From the NCBI GenBank assembly GCA_030539335.1, contig JAUNSG010000010.1:1-64000 (forward strand): a stretch of DNA of 64,000 bases, given 5' to 3'. The DNA is from Eubacteriales bacterium. GTDB taxonomy: Bacteria; Bacillota; Clostridia; Oscillospirales; Butyricicoccaceae. Below the pieces are notes generated by a model, which saw only the letters and a list, made by a program, of their open reading frames with translations, made no database searches and was not told where the DNA came from. Both the position numbers and the translations under genes were made by a program. Below are positions 33,016 to 40,958 of this stretch, in pieces. How positions within the stretch are numbered: position 1 is the first letter of the stretch; every line of letters starts with the position of its first letter.

Positions 33016-33501
33016 TCATTTCCGGCGTCTCGAGCCACTCTTTCTGTCCATATTGTGACGAATATCAGACATGCGGCTTTCGCTGTCCTGCATAAAGTGC
33101 TTGAGCTTATCCTCAAACGAAAGAGACGTGCTGTTCGCCTCATTCTTGAGCTCCTGTGCCGCATAGGTTCCGCGGCGCGGTGCATTCCCTCTCGGGCGGC
33201 GTTGCACCGGACGCTCGGAGCTGCCGGATATAGTATTGCTGTTTATATGATTTCTGTTGCTTTCCTGCGGCAGCGCTTTTTTGATGGAAAGGTTGATCCT
33301 TCCATTTTCTTCAACCGCAATGATTTTTACCTTTACCTCCTGTCCCTCGGTCAGATGGTCATGGATATCATTGACAAACGAACGTGAAACTTCCGAAATA
33401 TGTACCAGACCCGTTCTTTTGGCGTCCAATGCGACAAATGCACCAAACTTTGTGATGCCCGTTACCTTGCCTGTTACAATTTCACCTACGGTTAACCCCA
33501 T
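33016..33501 (-). CDS. S1 RNA-binding domain protein (YabR-like)
   Basis: 161 residues. One S1 OB-fold at residues 1-75 (VGEIVTGKVTGITKFGAFVALDAKRTGLVHISEVS...GRINLSIKKA). A long basic, low-complexity tail (VQRRPRGNAPRRGTYAAQ) and a C-terminal amphipathic piece (SFEDKLKHFMQDSESRMSDI) ending RKSGSRRRK follow. The position after divIC is that of yabR in Bacillus. It probably binds RNA or ribosomes; the exact role is not known. Confidence 0.9.
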   Translation of the reverse strand: MGLTVGEIVTGKVTGITKFGAFVALDAKRTGLVHISEVSRSFVNDIHDHLTEGQEVKVKIIAVEENGRINLSIKKALPQESNRNHINSNTISGSSERPVQRRPRGNAPRRGTYAAQELKNEANSTSLSFEDKLKHFMQDSESRMSDIRHNMDRKSGSRRRK

Positions 33502-33546
33502 ACCCTTTGTATTTACTCCTCCATTAAAATGTGAAACAAATGCGCA

Positions 33547-33837
33547 TTACTGCTTCGAGCTATCGATATACACCTTCTCGCCGGGAGAGGCATATCCCAG
33601 AACATCGCGTGCGATCTTAGCGATCGCCTCATCCGAATCGCTCTCCGACTGCGACTCCTGCAGTTCCTTGTTCGCAAGCTCTTTTCTGGAAATCTCCTTA
33701 TCCAATTCCGCACTCTGCGCCCGAAGATCGGTAACCTGTAAATGAAGAGAAACCCATTGTACGGCGAAGAACAGACAGAAAAGAAGAATCGCTGCTCGGA
33801 TCAAGGCAGAAGAACTCAGCCCCCGCTTTTTCCCCAT
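33547..33837 (-). CDS. divIC: Septum formation initiator, DivIC/FtsB family
   Basis: 96 residues. Short basic N-terminus, one membrane segment (AAILLFCLFFAVQWVSL, about residues 15-32), then a coiled coil (LHLQVTDLRAQSAELDKEIS) and a C-terminal AKIARDVLGYASPGEKVYID. DivIC acts with FtsL and DivIB in the divisome. It lies 31 bases after yabQ, the same order as in Bacillus. Confidence 0.93.
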   Translation of the reverse strand: MGKKRGLSSSALIRAAILLFCLFFAVQWVSLHLQVTDLRAQSAELDKEISRKELANKELQESQSESDSDEAIAKIARDVLGYASPGEKVYIDSSKQ

Positions 33838-33868
33838 ACAATCTCCTCCTTTGTTACCAAATACAAAT

Positions 33869-34330
33869 TCATTTTAACCGATTCCCGTGAAAAATGGAAG
33901 TGCTTTTTCTCGCTTTCTTATTTTTTTTGCAAATTTTTTCAGGGGCGCGGGCGGCCAGCCTGGTTTTTCCCTTCCGCATTCCCCGCAAGAGGAAGGATTT
34001 GGTCCGGCGAACCGCTTTGGAGAGCAGGCGGACAACCGTACACAGCAGCCAGCGAACCCCTTTTCCCACGGTTTTCTCCCAGACAATCACGCCGAGGAGG
34101 AAGACCGCCAGCATATAACCGCGCAGGGTATCCTGCACAACACTGACCGAAGTCAGAAAAATCAGAGCCGCGCAGAAAGACAACATTCCAAAATCCAAAA
34201 GTATCTCGGCAGCCTTCCCACGCGCCGCACAGCGCACGCCGAACAGGATATCGGACACAAAGGCCCCCAGTATTCCAGCAGCAAGAAAACAGAGACTGTT
34301 CCACAGCTGCGGGATCAATTCGGTATTCAT
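33869..34330 (-). CDS. yabQ: Spore cortex protein YabQ
   Basis: 153 residues. Membrane protein with about three to four hydrophobic segments (LCFLAAGILGAFVSDILFGV; LLDFGMLSFCAALIFLTSV; YMLAVFLLGVIVWE). A strongly basic C-terminal tail (RRTKSFLLRGMRKGKTR...KNKKARKSTS) follows. YabQ is needed for cortex formation in the mother cell of sporulating Bacilli and Clostridia. It overlaps yabP by four bases. Confidence 0.88.
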   Translation of the reverse strand: MNTELIPQLWNSLCFLAAGILGAFVSDILFGVRCAARGKAAEILLDFGMLSFCAALIFLTSVSVVQDTLRGYMLAVFLLGVIVWEKTVGKGVRWLLCTVVRLLSKAVRRTKSFLLRGMRKGKTRLAARAPEKICKKNKKARKSTSIFHGNRLK

Positions 34331-34617
34331 CGAAACAGCCGTCCCAAGAAACCTCCTCCGCGGATCACATCGTCGTATTCCATCGCTTCGATACTGCCGG
34401 TCAGGCTCAAATCCCCGGTGTCGAGGTTGAGCTGGTCAACATGCATCCGTTCCCCACGGATGGTCAGCGTTCCCAAATCGGTATTCAAAATGACCTGCGT
34501 ATCATCGAAGTTGACAACATCCTTGATGCCGGAAAGCGTCATCCGGCTGCGATCCTGCAGGGTCAGACCGTGCGGCATAGAAATGCTTTCCTTCTTGTTC
34601 TGGCTCTCTCGTCCCAT
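34327..34617 (-). CDS. yabP: Sporulation protein YabP
   Basis: 96 residues of the YabP/YqfC family: HGLTLQDRSRMTLSGIKDVVNFDDTQV in parts, LGTLTIRGERMHVDQLNLDTGDLSLTGSIEAMEY. I chose the ATG at 34617 (MGRESQNKKE); upstream codons look non-coding. A hairpin with a T-run lies between rqcP and this gene, so a separate sporulation promoter is possible but none was identified with confidence. Confidence 0.92.
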   Translation of the reverse strand: MGRESQNKKESISMPHGLTLQDRSRMTLSGIKDVVNFDDTQVILNTDLGTLTIRGERMHVDQLNLDTGDLSLTGSIEAMEYDDVIRGGGFLGRLFR

Positions 34618-34643
34618 ATGCGCTCCATCCTTCCCACTCCGAT

Positions 34644-34687
34644 AAACAAACACCGAAACGCTTCCCTACACTCTATGCGCTTCGGTG
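34644..34687 (-). terminator. Hairpin with T-run between rqcP and yabP
   Basis: An 11-pair stem with one mismatch (34677-34687 with 34651-34661) followed on the minus strand by TTTGTTTG. It could uncouple vegetative rqcP expression from the sporulation genes downstream. Confidence 0.6.
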
Positions 34688-34699
34688 CTATCGTATGCG

Positions 34700-34942
34700 T
34701 TATAAGATTTCACGGTACAGGGTTGAGGCATCATTTTTGAGGACATGGTCAGCAATAGCCAGCACCTCAACCTTTAATGTGCGGTTGCCGAAAGAAATCT
34801 CAATGATATCCCCCGGCTTGACCTGATAGGATGCCTTTGCGGTTTTGCCGTTTACCGTGATGCGATCGTTATCACATGCCTCATTGGCAATTGTCCTGCG
34901 CTTGATCAAACGCGATACCTTTAAATACTTATCCAGTCTCAT
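34700..34942 (-). CDS. rqcP: S4-domain RNA-binding protein RqcP (YabO)
   Basis: 80 residues, nearly all one S4 domain: MRLDKYLKVSRLIKRRTIAN, ITVNGKTAKASYQVKPGD and IEISFGNRTLKVEVL. The Bacillus homologue RqcP (YabO) works with RqcH in adding C-terminal alanine tails to stalled nascent chains on 50S subunits. It is the first gene after a strong sigma-A promoter. The ribosome-binding site is weak (AAGGGATG, distant). Confidence 0.93.
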   Translation of the reverse strand: MRLDKYLKVSRLIKRRTIANEACDNDRITVNGKTAKASYQVKPGDIIEISFGNRTLKVEVLAIADHVLKNDASTLYREIL

Positions 34943-34982
34943 TTTTATTCCAACACATCCCTTACAAAACAATTGTTTCTTG

Positions 34983-35011
34983 ATTATATCACATCCAGAC
35001 AGGCTTCGCAA
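34983..35011 (-). promoter_or_regulatory. Sigma-A promoter of the rqcP operon
   Basis: Minus strand TTGCGA (35006-35011), 17-bp spacer, TATAAT (34983-34988), about 40 bases before the rqcP ATG. It uses the same -35 hexamer as hpf. The rest of 34943-35202 shows no gene or further element I can support. Confidence 0.78.
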
Positions 35012-35202
35012 TTTGGATGTCTCGGAAAAAAACGAGCATACTAACCGCGAGGTAAGCTGACCCTTCATCGCGAAAGCTCCGTTTGGTAACTTTCTATTCA
35101 TTTTATATTTATTTTGTATGTTTTTCATCATTTTTCCTATTATCGTTGTGAAAACAACTGATATTTTCAATTTGTCGGCGTACTTTTTCATGGTTTCTTC
35201 CA

Positions 35203-35232
35203 TTGCTTTCCACAATCCATTCCGGCTATACT
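35203..35232 (+). promoter_or_regulatory. Promoter of the acyltransferase gene
   Basis: TTGCTT (35203-35208), 18-bp spacer, TATACT (35227-35232), with an untranslated leader of about 60 bases before an AAAGGAGG ribosome-binding site. Confidence 0.65.
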
Positions 35233-35302
35233 ATGTACATCAATCAACACAAGAGATAATTATGATGAATAACTGAAACCCTGTAAAGGAGGATTACTGT
35301 TT

Positions 35303-36748
35303 ATGAACACGATGACTTCTGGCCTTCCGCGTAAAATTCTTGACGCCGACAGCTATGGCCCTATCTTTATGTACGCAACACACCGCGATCTGGCCTGCGC
35401 GCCACGCCACATCATCCGCATGACGGAACCGGTCGATCCGGCCCTCTTACAGAAGGCAGCGGAGCTTGCACTCATCCGTTTCCCACAGATGCGTGTTGGA
35501 CTCTCCCGCGACGATGACGCTTATCATTATTACTTCATTGAGCGTCCTCCGGTTGTTCTCCCGTTTTCTGATATTTCCCCGTACTACATGGGCTCGGAGG
35601 ACAACAACGGCTATCTGTTTACCATTGGTTGGAACGACCATACCATTTATATGGAATACCAGCATTCGCTCTGTGACGGACACGGCTTCGATCAGTTTAT
35701 CCGCTCGGTTCTCTTTGAATACCTGACACTATGTGGCAAGCCGATCCAGAACGACGGCAGCATCCGTACCCGTGATACCAAATTCCAGCTCTCGGAATGC
35801 GAAGACGGCTACCCGATGCTCGACCGTGCGGAGCCTTCCGAGGAAGGACACTATACAGTAAAGGAATCCTTCCGTGTCCCGGTTGCCGATGAGGACTATG
35901 ACCGCAATGAGCGTATGACCGAGCTTACGTTCCCCTACTCTTCGGTCCGTCAGTGGACGCACACACACGGAGCAACGCCGATCAGCCTGCTGTATACCGC
36001 GCTTTCGTTCGCACTGTACCGCACATATTACACCAAAAAGGACGCCGGCACCCCGGTTGTCGCCGAAGTACCGCTGGATCTGCGTCAGATCGTTCCGTCG
36101 GACACCACACATTTCTTTGTCTCCCTGCTCGACCTGCCGTTTGAGTACGACTGGTTCTCCCTGCCGTTTGTGGATGCCTGCCGCAAGGTACGTGAAATGT
36201 TCGATACCCAGCGCGCACCGCGCCACGCCGCTTTCTGGGGCAAGGCCGGCAGCGGACGTGTCACCGAAGGCCACACCTCGGATATGGGAATTGACGAAAA
36301 AGAGCCGATGATGCGCAAGATGGCGCGCGACTATGTCCGCCGCGACAGCTTTATCCTCACCAACATTGGACGCTTTGATGTGCCGGTATGTATGCAGGAA
36401 TACATCGAAGATTACGGCGCAATCCTGCCCTGTGCCTATCAGCCGCTCGGCGTTCTGGTCAGCTCGTATCGCGGCACGATGAAGGTATCGCTGGCACAGC
36501 GCGACTTCTCCCCGCGGCTGGCCCATGCGTTTGCCGAAGAGCTGGAGAACTGTGGTATTTCCGTCAAACAGATGAGCTATGAATATCATCCGACGCGCTA
36601 CGAAGGAGCAAAGCTCTGCCGTCGTGAGAATGCCTCCCCATCTCTCAAAAAAGGGAAGGGCAAGCGTTCCAAGCCGGTCATGACGCTGCATACAAAGAAC
36701 ACGCGCAGCAGTTCCAGAAGCAGCCGCTTCAGCCGCTCGGCCAAGTAA
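35303..36748 (+). CDS. CAT/condensation-superfamily acyltransferase (alcohol acetyltransferase-like)
   Basis: 481 residues. The catalytic motif HxxxDG is present as HSLCDG (His121-Gly126), in the context YMEYQHSLCDGHGFDQFI, as in CoA-dependent acyltransferases and nonribosomal condensation domains. Other supporting parts are a second half with VAEVPLDLRQIVPSDTTHFFVSLL and ILTNIGRFDVP. The last 40 residues are rich in Lys, Arg and Ser (KKGKGKRSKPV...RSSSRSSRFSRSAK), perhaps for binding membrane, RNA or an acidic partner. It is alone on the plus strand with its own promoter and terminator, inside an otherwise conserved minus-strand block. The acyl donor and acceptor are unknown. Confidence 0.75.
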   Translation: MNTMTSGLPRKILDADSYGPIFMYATHRDLACAPRHIIRMTEPVDPALLQKAAELALIRFPQMRVGLSRDDDAYHYYFIERPPVVLPFSDISPYYMGSEDNNGYLFTIGWNDHTIYMEYQHSLCDGHGFDQFIRSVLFEYLTLCGKPIQNDGSIRTRDTKFQLSECEDGYPMLDRAEPSEEGHYTVKESFRVPVADEDYDRNERMTELTFPYSSVRQWTHTHGATPISLLYTALSFALYRTYYTKKDAGTPVVAEVPLDLRQIVPSDTTHFFVSLLDLPFEYDWFSLPFVDACRKVREMFDTQRAPRHAAFWGKAGSGRVTEGHTSDMGIDEKEPMMRKMARDYVRRDSFILTNIGRFDVPVCMQEYIEDYGAILPCAYQPLGVLVSSYRGTMKVSLAQRDFSPRLAHAFAEELENCGISVKQMSYEYHPTRYEGAKLCRRENASPSLKKGKGKRSKPVMTLHTKNTRSSSRSSRFSRSAK

Positions 36749-36763
36749 AACCAAATACACAGC

Positions 36764-36800
36764 AACAGGGACACTTCCTTTGGGAAGTGTCCCTGTTTTC
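36764..36800 (+). terminator. Terminator after the acyltransferase gene
   Basis: A 15-bp perfect stem (36764-36778 with 36783-36797, loop TTTG) running into TTTTC. It also lies 25 bases beyond the converging hup gene and may stop that transcript as well. Confidence 0.88.
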
Positions 36801-36821
36801 ATAATCTGTGAATAGCACAAA

Positions 36822-37100
36822 TCAATCCGGGTTTACCTTTTCCTTCAATCCCTTTCCCGGCCGGAAAACCGGGACGGATGCCGCGGGAAGCACATCGGTA
36901 TGGCCCGTTTTGAGCGAGTGTACGTTCCGCTCCTCACGCTGTCTGGTCTCAAACACCCCGAAGCCGACAAAGTTCAGCTTCTCTCCCTCTGCCAGCACGT
37001 CGCCGATCCCTTCGAGGAATGCATTCAGCATTTCCTCCGTATGCTTTTTCGTACAGCCGGTTTGCTCTGCGATCCGTGCTACAAATTCTGCCTTTTTCAT
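36822..37100 (-). CDS. hup: HU-family DNA-binding protein
   Basis: 92 residues. MKKAEFVARIAEQTGCTKKH, FLEGIGDVLAEGEKLNFVGFGVFETRQREERN and the closing FRPGKGLKEKV mark the HU/IHF fold; the DNA-intercalating arm region is shortened to VHSLKTGHTDVLPAASVPV. It starts at 37100 with ATGA overlapping the mazG stop. HU next to mazG is a common order in Firmicutes. Confidence 0.92.
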   Translation of the reverse strand: MKKAEFVARIAEQTGCTKKHTEEMLNAFLEGIGDVLAEGEKLNFVGFGVFETRQREERNVHSLKTGHTDVLPAASVPVFRPGKGLKEKVNPD

Positions 37101-37885
37101 GCCTTGGTCTTTCCTTCGTTCCAAAGTTCCGTCATCTCATCCAAGCTCAGCGCATTCATCGGTTTCCCCTGGGCCTCCGCTGCCGACTCCACATAGGAAA
37201 ACCGGCGGATAAACTTCTCACAGGTCTGCTCCAGTGCACGTTCGGAGTCCACCTCGGCAAAACGTGCCACTTTCGCGGTGGCGAACAACAGATCGCCGAT
37301 TTCCTCCGCGATATCGCCGTCACCGGAAATCGCCCGCTCCACTTCGTCCAGCTCTTCCCGCACCTTGCGGAGCGCATCCTGAATTGTGGGCCACTCAAAT
37401 CCACTCTTTGCGGCCTTGCTTTGAATTTTTTCCGCACGGATCAGGGACGGAAGCGTTCGGGCCACGCTGTTCAATGTGTCGGTTGCCGACTCCTGATGCT
37501 TTTCCGTCATTTTCAGCGCATCCCAATTGTCGAGAATCTCCTCGGTTTCCGACACCGTCACGCTGCCAAAGACATGCGGATGGCGGTAAATCATCTTTTT
37601 ACAGATTCCATCGGCGACATCGTTGATGTCAAACACGCCCTTTTCCTTTTCGATTTCTGCATGAAAGACAACCTGAAACAGCACATCTCCCAGTTCTTCC
37701 TTGAGCAATTCGCTGTTATCGGTATCGATCGCTTCACAGACCTCATAGACTTCCTCGATAAAATTGCGGCGGATGGATTGATGATCCTGTGCCCGATCCC
37801 ACATACAGCCGTTCTCGGAACGCAGGATTTCCATCACCTTGAATAAATCCTCCAATGTATATCTGTTTTTCAACGTAAAATCCAT
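37097..37885 (-). CDS. mazG: Nucleoside triphosphate pyrophosphohydrolase MazG
   Basis: 262 residues. Two MazG helical domains: first with LRSENGCMWDRAQDHQSIRRNFIEEVYEVCEAID in pieces and the Mg-binding ELGDVLFQVVFHAEIE; second with VREELDEVERAISG and EIGDLLFATAKVARF. It removes non-canonical or excess NTPs. There is an 18-base gap from the SpoVB-type gene and a four-base overlap with hup. Confidence 0.94.
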   Translation of the reverse strand: MDFTLKNRYTLEDLFKVMEILRSENGCMWDRAQDHQSIRRNFIEEVYEVCEAIDTDNSELLKEELGDVLFQVVFHAEIEKEKGVFDINDVADGICKKMIYRHPHVFGSVTVSETEEILDNWDALKMTEKHQESATDTLNSVARTLPSLIRAEKIQSKAAKSGFEWPTIQDALRKVREELDEVERAISGDGDIAEEIGDLLFATAKVARFAEVDSERALEQTCEKFIRRFSYVESAAEAQGKPMNALSLDEMTELWNEGKTKA

Positions 37886-37903
37886 AGTGATTTCCTTTCC
37901 GTT

Positions 37904-39484
37904 TCAGGATAATTTTAACAAAAGCGCCAATTGCTTGCCGCCCGGAAGCATGATGACATCCTCATAGTGCAGGGCGCGAAGCACCAGAAGCAGAATGAAA
38001 TAAATGAAACACATCCAGACAGCGGACAAAAACAGGGCAATCAGCAGACTGTTGCAGGTCAACAGCATCCGATAGACATGCATTCCGGTGGCGGACATCA
38101 TACAGGCAGCCAGCGAAATGCGCAGGACCGGAGAAAGCAACGCCGGAACCCATTTCATTTTAGTATAAATCGCGAAAAGATTCAACACAAGAATCACACC
38201 GAAACAGACAAGCGTACTCAGCGGCGCCGCCATCATCCCGATTTCCGGCTGCGCCATCCAATAATAGGACACGACAAATTTGGCTGTACAGCCGATTGCC
38301 GTGGTGCACACGGTAATATCCGGCCGACCGATGGACTGCAGGACGGAGGTCGTCACGGATGCCAGTCCGACGAATGCCTCGGTAAACCCAAGGCAGGCCA
38401 ACAGAGGCTCTGCCACCGCGATTCCCTGCGGCTGAGAGGAAAACAGCAGCTCTAGCAGCGGGCGCGAAAAGACGGAGAGCACCGCTCCGCATGGAATACA
38501 GACGAGAATGGTGAGCCGCATAGAGGAGGATACCAGCCGATGGCATGTGTCCTCCTGCTTTTTTGTCCACGCAGATGCAATGGCAGGAAGGATACTGACG
38601 GCAATCGCGCCGGAAAATGCCTGTGGAAGATGATACAGCGTCAATGCCATCCCGGTATAAGCCCCGTACTGCGCCGTGATCTCGTCCGCTCCGAAGCCGA
38701 TCAGCGGCAGCCGCCGATAGAGCAGCGCCATATCCAGAAAGCCGGAAACCGTCATGACCGCCGCCCCCAGCGTGACCGGGATCATGAGGGAGAGAAACCG
38801 TGAAACCGTTCCCGGAACCCGCTTTTCCCGGTGCAGAAGGGTCGACCATACACTGTGACGGACGCTCCAAATCAGATAGAGCACCGCGATCAGTTCTCCA
38901 GCCGTGACGCCCAGCACTGCCCCGGCAGCCGCCCCTGGGATTCCAAATCCGCAGTACAGCGCGCGCCGCGCGAGCAGGAGGCCAAACAGCAGCTTGCCCA
39001 CCGCTTCGAGCACCTGCGATGTCGAAGTCGGCTCCATATTCCCAGTACCCTGATACCAGCCGCGCAGGCCGGCCTCTATCGTGACCAGCACGACGGCGGG
39101 TGCAATCGCGACCAGGCAATCTCCCGCTTCCGGCTCGCCAAACAGGCTCGCCAGTTCGTCCGCTCCCAGCGCCAGTCCCGCTGCAAAAAGGATCGAAATC
39201 AGTGTAAATACAATGGTTGTCGTACAGACCATCCGTCGTGCCTGCTGTGCTTTGCCCAGCGCAAGGGATTCGGAAACCAGATACGATTCCGCCACGGGGA
39301 TTCCCGCCGCACAGACCACAAACAGAATGGAGAAAAACTGCATGGCAAAGGAGAACATCCCCATGCCACTGTCCCCGATCAAATTGGTCAGAGGAATTTT
39401 GAACAGGGCACCCAGCAGCTTCACGACGCATCCGGAGATCAGCAGTAGGATCGCCCCATGCATGTACCCTTTTCTATCCTGCAT
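37904..39484 (-). CDS. spoVB: SpoVB/MurJ-type polysaccharide flippase (MOP superfamily)
   Basis: 526 residues with about 14 membrane segments. The N-terminus GAILLLISGCVVKLLGALFKIPLTNLIGDSGMG in pieces and the region LYHLPQAFSGAIAVSILPAIASAW match the SpoVB/YabM group of lipid-linked precursor flippases. The neighbour mazG is as in yabM-yabN of Bacillus. I chose the ATG at 39484, after AAGGAGG. It could serve cortex or vegetative wall synthesis; the choice is not decidable here. Confidence 0.88.
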   Translation of the reverse strand: MQDRKGYMHGAILLLISGCVVKLLGALFKIPLTNLIGDSGMGMFSFAMQFFSILFVVCAAGIPVAESYLVSESLALGKAQQARRMVCTTTIVFTLISILFAAGLALGADELASLFGEPEAGDCLVAIAPAVVLVTIEAGLRGWYQGTGNMEPTSTSQVLEAVGKLLFGLLLARRALYCGFGIPGAAAGAVLGVTAGELIAVLYLIWSVRHSVWSTLLHREKRVPGTVSRFLSLMIPVTLGAAVMTVSGFLDMALLYRRLPLIGFGADEITAQYGAYTGMALTLYHLPQAFSGAIAVSILPAIASAWTKKQEDTCHRLVSSSMRLTILVCIPCGAVLSVFSRPLLELLFSSQPQGIAVAEPLLACLGFTEAFVGLASVTTSVLQSIGRPDITVCTTAIGCTAKFVVSYYWMAQPEIGMMAAPLSTLVCFGVILVLNLFAIYTKMKWVPALLSPVLRISLAACMMSATGMHVYRMLLTCNSLLIALFLSAVWMCFIYFILLLVLRALHYEDVIMLPGGKQLALLLKLS

Positions 39485-39544
39485 ACCGCACCTCCTTTTC
39501 TTCATCATAAGCATATGAGGGAGAGAAAAGGTTTAGACGCAGAG

Positions 39545-39587
39545 AAAACAACAACGCCTCCGGGGATCGTGATATCCACCGAAGGCG
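39545..39587 (-). terminator. Terminator of the recJ-relA operon
   Basis: Stem CGCCTCCGG (39555-39563 with 39579-39587, one mismatch) plus an inner stem GGAT/ATCC, followed on the minus strand by TTGTTGTTTTC. It is 20 bases after the zinc-ribbon gene. Confidence 0.7.
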
Positions 39588-39606
39588 TCCTTTTCATCGT
39601 ATCGTT

Positions 39607-40011
39607 TTACAGCTGTGAGCCGCATTCGCTGCAAAAAGCGTCGTCAGACTTGCATTCCTTGCCGCAAACCGGGCATTTATGAACCGTTTTCAAGCCGTTC
39701 AGTTTGGCGCGGAGGCGCTCAATTTCCTCATGCTTTTCATCCAGCTGAGACAGCTTTTCCTGTACCATCTCCTGATCGACCTGCTCCCCCAGATGCGTAT
39801 CGTACAGCATCTTGCCAATCTCACGGTAGAGCTGATCCATATCCGAATTCAAGTCAAAAATCTTCAGATTCAGCTTGGTCGATTCCACCACACCGGAGGC
39901 CTTCCGCCCGGCGACATCCGCAGCACGCGAAGCTGCCTCTTCCGTACGGTCCACCAAGTTTTCTGCCGAAGTCCGTATTTTGCCAAACAAATCGTTTACT
40001 CTCTGATCCAT
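39607..40011 (-). CDS. Zinc-ribbon protein with helical N-terminal region
   Basis: 134 residues. The first 100 are helical and charged (RTSAENLVDRTEEAASRAADVAG; EMVQEKLSQLDEKHEEIERLRAKL, likely coiled coil). The last 25 form a zinc ribbon with two CxxC pairs (CPVCGKECKSDDAFCSECG). No enzymatic motif is seen. It is the last gene of the recJ-relA operon. The function is unknown; similar proteins are annotated only as zinc-ribbon domain proteins. Confidence 0.8.
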   Translation of the reverse strand: MDQRVNDLFGKIRTSAENLVDRTEEAASRAADVAGRKASGVVESTKLNLKIFDLNSDMDQLYREIGKMLYDTHLGEQVDQEMVQEKLSQLDEKHEEIERLRAKLNGLKTVHKCPVCGKECKSDDAFCSECGSQL

Positions 40012-40028
40012 AGATATTCTCCTCTCCG

Positions 40029-40949
40029 TTATCCGATAAACTCATGCATGATTGTCTGTTGGGGAAGCAGTGAATAATCCGTCAACGGTTCAAACAGCTC
40101 CAGAGCCTGAATAATATCGTCCAGCCCCGCCTTCTGCATCTCTTCTAAGTAGGGTTGTACCTGCTCTCGGAGCTGATTCATCAGGATACAGTCCTCATAG
40201 GGCAGATAGGTATTGATGATGCGCGCCGCATGTGGGACATACGGATGAATGTAAAGCTTTTCCCCGCGCCGGACCGAACGCCAGAGGTCAATGGTCTCGG
40301 AAATCGGTGCGTCGCGGAAGTTTTTATCGCGGATAGCCCGGCGCACAAAACGCAGTTTGTGCGGCGCGAGACGGAATTGATCCGTGACAACCACCTGGGT
40401 TCCCACCGCCATGTAGACACCGATGGAGCACGCCTCCAACGGGCCTGTGATGACGTCGTTTAACGCATGGATCCCTTCAATGACGGCAACCTCGTCCTTT
40501 TGCAGCCGAACCGGCTGGGTCACCTCCGTGCGTCGGCGCTGTGGAAAGTCATATTGCGGCACCGAAATTTCCCGGCCCTCGGCCAAGGCCGCCAGATGTC
40601 CGCTGAGCAGCGGCAAATCCATACAGAGCGGCGATTCGAGGTCGATCTTCCCCTCCTCATCCACCGGCATCGGATAGCTCCCGCGGGTCTGATAATAGTC
40701 ATCCATCGAAATCGCATGGGAATGTACCCCCATGCGTTCCATCTCATCCCGCAGGCAGCGTGCCGTTGTCGTTTTTCCGCTGGAGGACGGGCCGTTCAGT
40801 AAAACGATCGGACGCTCCTCATGGGTCGAACAAACCAGTTCCGCGACCGAATGGATGGTGTCCCGGTAAGCCTGTTCGCTCTCTTCCACAAACTCCGCCG
40901 GGTCCCTGCGGCAGCGTTCGTTGATCTCCTTCAGTTGTAACTTAACCAT
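40029..40949 (-). CDS. Uridine kinase / phosphoribulokinase-family nucleoside kinase
   Basis: 306 residues. P-loop LNGPSSSGKTTTARCLRDEM, ISMDDYYQ, a proline-containing VPQYDFPQRRRTE and VIEGIHALND are features of the uridine kinase family. In many Clostridia a similar kinase carries an N-terminal TGS or threonyl-tRNA synthetase-like part; this one starts about 48 residues before the P-loop and has none. Substrate preference is inferred only. There is a 9-base gap from hemZ. Confidence 0.82.
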   Translation of the reverse strand: MVKLQLKEINERCRRDPAEFVEESEQAYRDTIHSVAELVCSTHEERPIVLLNGPSSSGKTTTARCLRDEMERMGVHSHAISMDDYYQTRGSYPMPVDEEGKIDLESPLCMDLPLLSGHLAALAEGREISVPQYDFPQRRRTEVTQPVRLQKDEVAVIEGIHALNDVITGPLEACSIGVYMAVGTQVVVTDQFRLAPHKLRFVRRAIRDKNFRDAPISETIDLWRSVRRGEKLYIHPYVPHAARIINTYLPYEDCILMNQLREQVQPYLEEMQKAGLDDIIQALELFEPLTDYSLLPQQTIMHEFIG

Positions 40950-40958
40950 GTTGCTCCC

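Noticed and set aside
34690..34700. CATACGAT upstream of yabP as a sigma-E -10 element
   Set aside because: No matching -35 at the required spacing, and one conserved base differs. Not enough to call a sporulation promoter.
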